A stretch of 19,545 bases of DNA from JBIOJB01 sp044450465. Lineage in GTDB: Bacteria; Chloroflexota; Dormibacteria; Dormibacterales; Dormibacteraceae. Below, one piece after another: positions 14,062 through 19,545 of this stretch; the stretch's first letter is position 1, and every line of letters starts with the position of its first letter. The translations under genes were made by a program, and so were the position numbers. The stretch lies in contig JBIOJB010000057.1 of assembly GCA_044450465.1 (NCBI GenBank), positions 1-19,545 on the forward strand. The letters run 5' to 3'. The notes beneath the pieces are model-generated. The model did no database searches. It was given only the letters and a program-made list of their open reading frames with translations, and was not told the origin of the DNA.

Positions 14062-15250
14062 GCAGACGTTCGAGATCGAGCTGGCGAAACTCATTCCACT
14101 CGGTCACGAGCACCACGGCGTCCGCCCCGGTCGCCACGTCATAGCCGTCCTTTCGATAGTCGATCTGCGGTAAGAGGACGCGCGCCCGCTCCATGGCCGC
14201 CGGGTCGTAGGCTCGCACCTGCACCCCCGCCGCGAGCAGGACCCTGGCGATGTCCAGGCTCGGCGCCTCCCTCAGGTCGTCGGTGTTCGGCTTGAACGAC
14301 AGGCCAAGCAACCCGACGGAGCTTCCCGGGAGCTCCTCAATGCAATCGCGGAGCTTGTCGATGACGAGCATGCGCTGATCGCGATTGATGTCCATCACCG
14401 CGTGCAGCAGCTCGGGATGGTAGTCGAACCGCTCCGCGAGGGCGGCCAGGGCGGCAACGTCCTTTGGAAAGCACGAGCCTCCGTAACCGATCCCCGCGTC
14501 GAGGAAGCTGGGGCCTATGCGCTTGTCCATCCCCATGCCGGCAGCGACCAGCTTGGCGTCGGCGTCGACCCTCTCGCAGATCCGGGCGATCTCGTTGATG
14601 AAGGAGATGCGCGTGGCGAGAAACGCGTTCGACGCGTACTTGACCATCTCCGCCGTGTAGATGTTCGGCGTGATGAGGATCGGCGCGTCCAGCGGCGCAT
14701 AGAGGGTCGCCACCTTCTCGGCCGCCTCGCGATCGTGACTTCCTACGACCACTCGGTCCGGATGCATGAAGTCCTGGATGGCCGACCCCTCCCGCAGAAA
14801 TTCGGGATTCGACACCACCGCCACCGGGTGCTTCGTGTTTTGACGCAGGACGTCGCTCACCATGTCACCCGTCAGGGGAGGCACCGTGGACTTGTTGACC
14901 ACCACCAGTGGCCCGTCCATGTGCTGGGCGATCGACTTCGCGGCGGCCTCGACATAGGAGAGATCCGCCTCCCCTCGCTCGCCTTCAGGGGTGCTCACCG
15001 CGATGACGGCGTACTCGGCGCCAGGAACCGCTTCCTCATAAGCCGTGGTGAAAACGAGACGGCCGGCATCCATGTTTCGCTCGACCAGCTCGTTCAAGCC
15101 GGGCTCGAAGAAGGGAACGCGATGCTGTTTGAGCTGAGCGATCTTTTCGCTGTTGATGTCGACCACGCAGACCTGGTTGCCCAGGTCGGCAAGGCATGCC
15201 GCCGTGGTGAGTCCGACGTATCCGGCGCCGATCACCGAGACCTTGCTCAT
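13958..15250 (-). CDS. ugd: UDP-glucose 6-dehydrogenase
   Basis: A 430-residue enzyme oxidising UDP-glucose to UDP-glucuronate with two NAD+. VIGAGYVGLTTAACLADLG (6-24) is the NAD-binding loop. VVNKSTVPPLTGD, SNPEFLREGSAIQDFMHPDRVVVG (147-170) and AEMVKYASNAFLATRISFINE (200-220) are family blocks, and Cys260 in GYGGSCFPKD is the catalytic nucleophile. The C-terminal part, LGLSFKPNTDDLREAPS to the ending GFTYRGIGRD, is complete. The ATG at 15250 follows GAAAGAG closely and lies 10 bases after the glycosyltransferase stop. It supplies substrate to the UDP-glucuronate decarboxylase encoded next. It could also feed glucuronate directly into a polymer. Confidence 0.95.
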   Translation of the reverse strand: MSKVSVIGAGYVGLTTAACLADLGNQVCVVDINSEKIAQLKQHRVPFFEPGLNELVERNMDAGRLVFTTAYEEAVPGAEYAVIAVSTPEGERGEADLSYVEAAAKSIAQHMDGPLVVVNKSTVPPLTGDMVSDVLRQNTKHPVAVVSNPEFLREGSAIQDFMHPDRVVVGSHDREAAEKVATLYAPLDAPILITPNIYTAEMVKYASNAFLATRISFINEIARICERVDADAKLVAAGMGMDKRIGPSFLDAGIGYGGSCFPKDVAALAALAERFDYHPELLHAVMDINRDQRMLVIDKLRDCIEELPGSSVGLLGLSFKPNTDDLREAPSLDIARVLLAAGVQVRAYDPAAMERARVLLPQIDYRKDGYDVATGADAVVLVTEWNEFRQLDLERLRDVMRKPVLIDGRNIYEPATMRGLGFTYRGIGRD

Positions 15251-15260
15251 CTCTTTCGGA

Positions 15261-16379
15261 TTATGTCAGGACCGATTCGTACAGATCGATCGTCGCGCGC
15301 GCAGCTTTCAGCCAGGAGAACGAGACCGCGCGCTCGAGTCCCGCGCGCCGCCAACGCTCTCGATCTCTGATCATCTCCGCGGCCGCCTGCCCCAGCGCAG
15401 ACGGGTCACCATCGTCGACCAGCCGGCCGGCGTCACCCACCACCTCCGGCAGACTCGAGTTGCGATAGGCGGCCACAGGACAGCCGCAGGCCATGGCCTC
15501 GAGACATGGCAGTCCAAAACCCTCATACCGGCTCGGGAACACGAGGCATCCGGCCGCGGTGTACAGGTCCGCCAGCTCGGTGATCTCGACCCTGCCCAGG
15601 ATCCGAGCGCCAGGCATGTCTTTCGGCGCCTGGGCCCCCGGCTCGCCAGCGAGTGCCAGCTCCAAGCCAGGCTGCATCTCTCGCGCTACCGCCCATGCTT
15701 CCAGGAGCCCGTTGGGATCCTTGCGCGCGTCGAGCGCCCCAACGAAAAGGAGGTAACCGGGTTCGAGGTTGAAGCGCTGGCGCACCCGCTCGCCGGCTCC
15801 TGGTTTGGGCGCAAATGCCAGGTCCGCCGCTTCGGGCACGACTCGAATCCGGTCGGGAACGACCTGCCCGAACCTCGTAGCGTCTAGCGCCGTCGCCTGA
15901 GAGACCGCAATCACGCGGTCTGCGCGCTTTAGCAGACGCCGTCCCAGCCAGTAGCGAAGCCGCTCTCCTCGCATGCGAGGGCCTCCCCAGGCCCATGGGA
16001 TCAGGTCGTGAAGGGTCACCACCAGCGGGCGGTGGGCGCGGCCCGGCAGCCGCAGGTCGACGGCATGGTAGAGGTCGGGGGCGATCCGTTGGATGTCTGA
16101 GCCGAGCGCGACGGCTTCCTCGAACGCCGAGAGCTGGCCGCGATAACGTCGGCGCGAGCCGGCCAGCCGATAGCCGCCCCTGGGCAGCTCCGGTTCTTCG
16201 AATGCAACGTCGAGGAGAAGGGTCAGATTGGCGTCGAAACCCACCTCTACGAGGCCACCAAGCAGACCTCTGGCGTATGAGCCGACTCCCCGTGCAGCAC
16301 TTGGACCCTGAAGCGGCCGCATGTCGAGGAGCACCGAAGGCCGCCGTCGGCCCTTACTTGACAATCGTCGAGAAACCAA
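15261..16379 (-). CDS. Glycosyltransferase family 4 (GT-B fold)
   Basis: A 372-residue retaining glycosyltransferase of the GT4 group, resembling MtfB-like mannosyltransferases. RPLQGPSAARGVGSYARGLL (21-40) is the N-terminal acceptor-side loop, HAVDLRLPGRAHRPLVVTLHDLIPW (105-129) carries the conserved HDL segment, and YLLFVGALDARKDPNGLLEAW (209-229) and the EGFGLPCLEAMACG block (E286 and E294, the EX7E motif) bind the sugar nucleotide. No membrane segment is seen, so it works at the inner face. It is the first gene of the - strand operon. TTG 16379 is the longest start. TTG 16364 or GTG 16334 would also keep the whole fold, and none has a clear ribosome binding site. The donor may be GDP-mannose, made downstream in the same operon (inference). 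Confidence 0.9.
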   Translation of the reverse strand: MVSRRLSSKGRRRPSVLLDMRPLQGPSAARGVGSYARGLLGGLVEVGFDANLTLLLDVAFEEPELPRGGYRLAGSRRRYRGQLSAFEEAVALGSDIQRIAPDLYHAVDLRLPGRAHRPLVVTLHDLIPWAWGGPRMRGERLRYWLGRRLLKRADRVIAVSQATALDATRFGQVVPDRIRVVPEAADLAFAPKPGAGERVRQRFNLEPGYLLFVGALDARKDPNGLLEAWAVAREMQPGLELALAGEPGAQAPKDMPGARILGRVEITELADLYTAAGCLVFPSRYEGFGLPCLEAMACGCPVAAYRNSSLPEVVGDAGRLVDDGDPSALGQAAAEMIRDRERWRRAGLERAVSFSWLKAARATIDLYESVLT

Positions 16380-16387
16380 GTCGAGCC

Positions 16388-16395
16388 ATCATAAT
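16388..16395. promoter_or_regulatory. Overlapping divergent -10-like hexamers
   Basis: In the 25-base gap between the divergent starts, the + strand reads CATAAT (16390-16395), ending nine bases before ATG 16405. The - strand reads TATGAT (16393-16388), ending eight bases before TTG 16379. Both spacings fit leaderless transcripts that start at or next to the first codon. No -35 sits at 16-18 bases from either. A perfect TTGACA at 16358-16363 is 26 bases from the + hexamer, which is too far for a standard promoter. Confidence 0.35.
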
Positions 16396-16404
16396 TTGGC
16401 CGCC

Positions 16405-17643
16405 ATGAACGATCTGATCAGCGACGTCAGTTCCCGCGAACCTTCGCGAAGATCTTCTGACCTTCTTGACGTTGTAGTTGTCGGCGGCTGCGGACATGTC
16501 GGTCTGCCCCTCGCCCTGGCACTCGCGGAGAGCGGATTGAGCGTTGGGGTCGTTGACAGCGACGCCGTGAAGGTCGAGCAGGTCAAGAGCGGACGTGTCC
16601 CTTTCCTGGAAACCGGTGCAGACGCGTTACTAAACAAGCTCCTGCCAACCGGGCGCCTCGAGTTCGTTTCGGACCCACAACTGCTTACCCGCACTAACAC
16701 CATCATCCTTGTGATCGGCACACCGATCGACGAATTCATGAACCCCTCGGTGCGCATTTTTGACAAGGTCCTGGATGAGATCATTCCCCATCTCGTCGAC
16801 GGATGCCTTGTCGTGCTTCGATCCACAGTGTTTCCGGGCACGACCGAGACTGTGCAGCGTCGCCTCCGTTCTGCGGGCCTCGATGCCGAGGTGGCGTTCT
16901 GTCCCGAGCGGATCGCAGAGGGTCACGCATTGGAGGAGCTGAGAACGCTGCCACAGCTAATCGGGGCGAGCTCGGATGTGGCATTCCGACGCGCAGAGGC
17001 GCTGTTCAAGCGCCTCGGGGTGCCAGTCGCTCGGACGACGCCGCTCGAAGCAGAGCTTGCCAAGCTCCTGACCAACACGTGGCGATACATGAAGTTCGCC
17101 ATCGCGAACCAGTTCTTTCAGATTGCGCATCGCTCTGGCTTGGACTACAACCGAGTGCTCGATGCGGTCCGACACGATTACCCCAGGGCTCAGGACCTGC
17201 CAGGGCCTGGGTTCGCGGCCGGACCCTGCCTGCTGAAGGACACCATGCAGCTGGCCGCCTTCACTCCGGACCATTTCCCAATGGGCCAGGCCGCGATGCA
17301 GATCAACGAAGGGCTGCCCTCATACATCGTCGACACTCTCCATTCGCGTCAGAGCTTGTCTGGGCGAACAGTCGGCATTCTGGGCATGGCGTTCAAAGGT
17401 GAGTCAGACGACTCGCGCGCGTCGCTGAGCTATAAGCTGCGCAAGCTGGCAGCTTTCAAAGGTGCAAGTGTGATGTGCACCGACCCCTACATCGACGACC
17501 CTTCGTTCGAACTTCTGGAAACTGTGATCGCCCAGTCCGACGTGCTGATCGTCGGCGCTCCGCATCGTGCCTATCGAACCCTGGATCTATCCGGGCACGA
17601 GGTCGTTGACATCTGGGGCGTCACGGGACCGATCCGCCTCTGA
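16405..17643 (+). CDS. UDP-N-acetyl-D-mannosaminuronate dehydrogenase-like nucleotide-sugar dehydrogenase (WecC/TviB type)
   Basis: A 412-residue member of the UDP-glucose/GDP-mannose dehydrogenase family. VVVVGGCGHVGLPLALALAESG (23-44) is the NAD loop. IILVIGTPIDEFMNPS (100-115) and LRSTVFPGTTETV (138-150) are followed by the block CPERIAEGHALEEL (166-179), which is typical of the UDP-HexNAc dehydrogenase branch. ELAKLLTNTWRYMKFAIANQF contains the conserved Lys220, and Cys275 in GPCLLKD is the catalytic cysteine. The C-terminal GMAFKGESDDSRASLS is present. It oxidises C6 of an N-acetylhexosamine or hexose nucleotide to the uronic acid; the exact sugar is not decidable here. The frame opens at 16321, but ATG 16405 avoids overlap with the divergent glycosyltransferase gene. 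Its base composition looks slightly less GC-rich than its neighbours. Confidence 0.87.
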   Translation: MNDLISDVSSREPSRRSSDLLDVVVVGGCGHVGLPLALALAESGLSVGVVDSDAVKVEQVKSGRVPFLETGADALLNKLLPTGRLEFVSDPQLLTRTNTIILVIGTPIDEFMNPSVRIFDKVLDEIIPHLVDGCLVVLRSTVFPGTTETVQRRLRSAGLDAEVAFCPERIAEGHALEELRTLPQLIGASSDVAFRRAEALFKRLGVPVARTTPLEAELAKLLTNTWRYMKFAIANQFFQIAHRSGLDYNRVLDAVRHDYPRAQDLPGPGFAAGPCLLKDTMQLAAFTPDHFPMGQAAMQINEGLPSYIVDTLHSRQSLSGRTVGILGMAFKGESDDSRASLSYKLRKLAAFKGASVMCTDPYIDDPSFELLETVIAQSDVLIVGAPHRAYRTLDLSGHEVVDIWGVTGPIRL

Positions 17644-17674
17644 GGCGCGGGCGTGGAAAAAGAGGGGGTACCAA

Positions 17675-17722
17675 ATGGTTGATCGCGGGCCGCGGCTGAC
17701 CGATCGCGAGGCGGTCGCATGA
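17675..17722 (+). CDS. 15-codon mini-ORF upstream of the epimerase (putative leader peptide)
   Basis: The frame reads MVDRGPRLTDREAVA and ends in a TGA that overlaps the epimerase start as ATGA (17719-17722). A strong purine-rich ribosome binding site, GAGGGGG (17662-17668), lies six bases upstream of its ATG. That is better than the GAGG in front of the epimerase itself. It looks like a small leader whose translation hands ribosomes on to the epimerase gene. No homology is apparent, and chance is not excluded for so short a frame. Alternatively the ribosome binding site serves a longer-range interaction and the true start is only 17719. Confidence 0.4.
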   Translation: MVDRGPRLTDREAVA

Positions 17723-18741
17723 AGGTTCTCGTCACCGGTGCGGCTGGGTTCATCTGCGGCTACCTCGTTGCGGAGCTGCTTCAGGCCGGGCACGAGGTGG
17801 TCGGGGTCGACAATTTCAGCAAGTACGGCCCGCTCAAACGCAGCTTCGATGAGGATCCGCGGTACACCTTTGTCGAGGGCGACGCGAAGGACAGCGAGCT
17901 CCTGACCGGGCTCGCCATGGACTGCGATCAGGTCGTCGCGGCCGCGGCCATGATCGGCGGCATCACCTACTTCCACGAGTTCGCGTACGACCTGCTCGCC
18001 GAGAACGAGCGCATCTGCGCATCCACGTTCGACGCTGCCGTCAGCGCGTTCAAGCTCGGTCGCCTGCAGAAGATCCTGGTCATGTCCAGCAGCATGGTGT
18101 TCGAGTCCGCGACCCGGTTCCCAACCCCCGAAGGCGCCCAGCTGGACAGTCCGCCGCCGAGATCGACCTACGGCTTCCAGAAGCTCGCCACGGAGTTCTT
18201 CGCCCGCGGGGCTCATGAGCAGCACGGGCTCCCGTTTACCATCGTTCGGCCCTTCAACTGCGTGGGCGTGGGAGAGCGACGAGCGGTGAGCAATAAGGAC
18301 GTCATGAGCGGCAACGTCAAGCTGGCCATGAGCCACGTCGTTCCTGACCTGTGCCAGAAGGTGTTGAAGGGCCAGGACCCCCTGCACATCCTCGGGGACG
18401 GGAACCAGGTCCGGCACTACACGTACGGCGCCGACCTCGCCCGCGGCATACGCCTCGCCATGGAGTCGGAGAAGGCGATGAACGAGGACTTCAACCTCTC
18501 CACGGCGCAATCCACCTCAGTGCGCGCGTTGGCGGAGGTCATCTGGCGCAAGGTTCACGGTCCAGACCGGCCGCTGAGCCTGGTGTCGGACCCGCCCTAT
18601 GAACACGATGTCCAGATGAGGGTCCCGGAAGTGCGCAAGGCGCGCGAAGTGCTCGGGTTCGAGGCGACCACGACACTCGACGAGATGCTCGACGACGTGA
18701 TTCCCTGGATCCGCGGCGAGATCAGCTTCGGACGAATTTGA
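17719..18741 (+). CDS. NAD-dependent nucleotide-sugar epimerase/dehydratase (extended SDR)
   Basis: A 340-residue extended short-chain dehydrogenase. MKVLVTGAAGFICGYLVAELL is the Rossmann start, with Cys13 replacing the third glycine of GxxGxxG. VGVDNFSKYG binds the adenosine ribose, ILVMSSSMVFES (119-130) carries the serine region, and YGFQK (Tyr151, Lys155) is the catalytic pair. IVRPFNCVGVGE and the block ILGDGNQVRHYTYGADLARGI are normal for sugar epimerases. The reaction (4-epimerase, 4,6-dehydratase or decarboxylase) cannot be told from motifs alone. It lies 75 bases after the dehydrogenase gene and overlaps the next gene as TTGA, so it belongs to a sugar-modification and transfer operon. 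Confidence 0.88.
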   Translation: MKVLVTGAAGFICGYLVAELLQAGHEVVGVDNFSKYGPLKRSFDEDPRYTFVEGDAKDSELLTGLAMDCDQVVAAAAMIGGITYFHEFAYDLLAENERICASTFDAAVSAFKLGRLQKILVMSSSMVFESATRFPTPEGAQLDSPPPRSTYGFQKLATEFFARGAHEQHGLPFTIVRPFNCVGVGERRAVSNKDVMSGNVKLAMSHVVPDLCQKVLKGQDPLHILGDGNQVRHYTYGADLARGIRLAMESEKAMNEDFNLSTAQSTSVRALAEVIWRKVHGPDRPLSLVSDPPYEHDVQMRVPEVRKAREVLGFEATTTLDEMLDDVIPWIRGEISFGRI

Positions 18742-19463
18742 CGGACGAAACACCCGAGCTCAGCATTGTGATCCCGGTCTACAACGAAGGCGAGCATGTC
18801 GTGCCGACCCTGCGCGGCGTGATCGAGGGAACGCACACGCGGCCCATCGAGGTCCTGGTCGTGCATGACTTCGACGAGGACACCACGGTGCCCGTCGTCA
18901 AGGCACTGCAGACAGAGCTGCCTCAGCTTCGCCTGCACAAGAACACACTTGGCAAGGGTGTGCTGAACGCCATGACGTCCGGCCTGCGCGCGGCCCGAGC
19001 GCCCTACGTCCTGGTCACGATGGGCGACGGGTCGGATGATCCAGGTGACATCGACGCTATGTATGCCCTGGCCAGGGACGGCGCCGACGTCGTCGCCGGC
19101 TCGCGCTACATGCGCGGAGGTCGCCAGATCGGTGGTCCCCTACTAAAACGGACGCTCTCGCGCACGGCCGGCCTTTCGCTTCACTGGTTGGGCGGCCTGC
19201 CAGTCCACGATGCGACGAGCAACTACCGTCTCTACTCCAAGCGTCTCATCAACCAGGTCGTGATCGAGTCCCAGGGTGGGTTCGAGCTCGGGCTCGAGCT
19301 GACCGTCAAAGCTCACCGGCTTGGACTGAGGGTTGCCGAAGTGCCCACCACGTGGCGCGATCGCACTGCGGGTCAGAGCCGGTTCCAGCTCTGGCGGTGG
19401 CTGCCCCGGTATTTGCACTGGTATTGGATCGGAATGGGGGGAAATTTGGGGCGCAGCCACTAG
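18738..19463 (+). CDS. Glycosyltransferase family 2, dolichol/polyprenol-phosphate mannosyltransferase-like
   Basis: A 241-residue inverting GT-A transferase. LSIVIPVYNEGEHVVPTLRGVI (8-29) is the GT2 N-terminus, VLVVHDFDEDTT (39-50) holds the first acidic motif, and VTMGDGSDDPGDIDAMY (about 92-108) stands at the DXD metal site. VVAGSRYMRGGRQIGGPLLKRTLSRTAG and the later ATSNYRLYSKRLI are typical of DPM1/GtrB-like enzymes that load a sugar onto polyprenyl phosphate. It lacks the C-terminal membrane helices of GtrB, so it resembles the soluble catalytic class. The TTG start overlaps the epimerase stop as TTGA. GDP-mannose from the neighbouring operon is a reasonable but unproved donor. Confidence 0.9.
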   Translation: MTDETPELSIVIPVYNEGEHVVPTLRGVIEGTHTRPIEVLVVHDFDEDTTVPVVKALQTELPQLRLHKNTLGKGVLNAMTSGLRAARAPYVLVTMGDGSDDPGDIDAMYALARDGADVVAGSRYMRGGRQIGGPLLKRTLSRTAGLSLHWLGGLPVHDATSNYRLYSKRLINQVVIESQGGFELGLELTVKAHRLGLRVAEVPTTWRDRTAGQSRFQLWRWLPRYLHWYWIGMGGNLGRSH

Positions 19464-19473
19464 GATTGGGCGC

Positions 19474-19545
19474 GTGAAGCGCCCGGTTCACCTCATGGGC
19501 GGGGCTGTGATCGCCCTGCTCATGCTCACAGCCGGCGCCTCCCCC
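19474..19545 (+). CDS. Start of a secreted protein (3'-truncated)
   Basis: A GTG at 19474, ten bases after the glycosyltransferase stop, opens a frame that runs off the window after 24 codons: MKRPVHLMGGAVIALLMLTAGASP. A short positive n-region, a hydrophobic core (GGAVIALLMLTAG) and a small-residue end give a Sec-type signal peptide or membrane anchor. The function cannot be stated from this fragment. Confidence 0.55.
   Translation, partial: MKRPVHLMGGAVIALLMLTAGASP

Noticed and set aside
16358..16363. TTGACA as the -35 of the + strand operon promoter
   Set aside because: It is 26 bases from the best -10-like hexamer, well beyond the usual spacing, and lies inside the divergent glycosyltransferase gene.

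Overview
The window is a GC-rich bacterial chromosome segment, roughly two thirds G+C by eye. It has tight gene packing, frequent stop/start overlaps (GTGA, ATGA, TTGA) and many GTG and TTG starts. Its style would fit Chloroflexota, Candidatus Dormibacterota or an actinobacterial relative. That placement is an inference from composition, possible leaderless starts and protein flavour; there is no rRNA or other marker here to settle it. I saw no tRNA, rRNA, insertion sequence or CRISPR array.

Region 1 (1-4814, + strand) is a branched-chain amino acid type (LIV/HAAT family) ABC transporter. It starts with a 5'-truncated periplasmic binding protein followed by a strong intrinsic terminator, then permeases LivH and LivM and ATPases LivG and LivF. 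The last four genes are almost gapless, and a 13-codon mini-ORF exactly bridges livG to livF.

Region 2 (5000-16379, - strand) is a run of eleven co-directional genes. In order of transcription they are: a GT4 glycosyltransferase, UDP-glucose 6-dehydrogenase, UDP-glucuronate decarboxylase (UDP-xylose synthase), adenine phosphoribosyltransferase, S-adenosylhomocysteine hydrolase, a patatin-like lipase, S-adenosylmethionine synthetase, mannose-1-phosphate guanylyltransferase, phosphoglucomutase/phosphomannomutase, a stand-alone cupin resembling the C-terminal domain of type II phosphomannose isomerase, and an unrecognised polytopic membrane protein. It therefore makes UDP-xylose and GDP-mannose precursors and recycles the SAM by-products SAH and adenine.

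Region 3 (16405-19545, + strand) is divergent from region 2. It holds a WecC-type nucleotide-sugar dehydrogenase, an NAD-dependent epimerase, a DPM1-like GT2 glycosyltransferase and the first 24 codons of a secreted protein. With region 2 this suggests cell-surface polysaccharide or glycolipid assembly.

The most unusual thing found is a pair of diverged but structurally matching intergenic elements of about 170 nt: E1 at 4818-4985 on + and E2 at 7957-7780 on -. Each lies directly after a stop codon (livF, manC) and can fold into the same five successive hairpins. I count about eight compensated base-pair changes between the two copies, and several loops and linkers are kept. I recognise no named RNA family in it.
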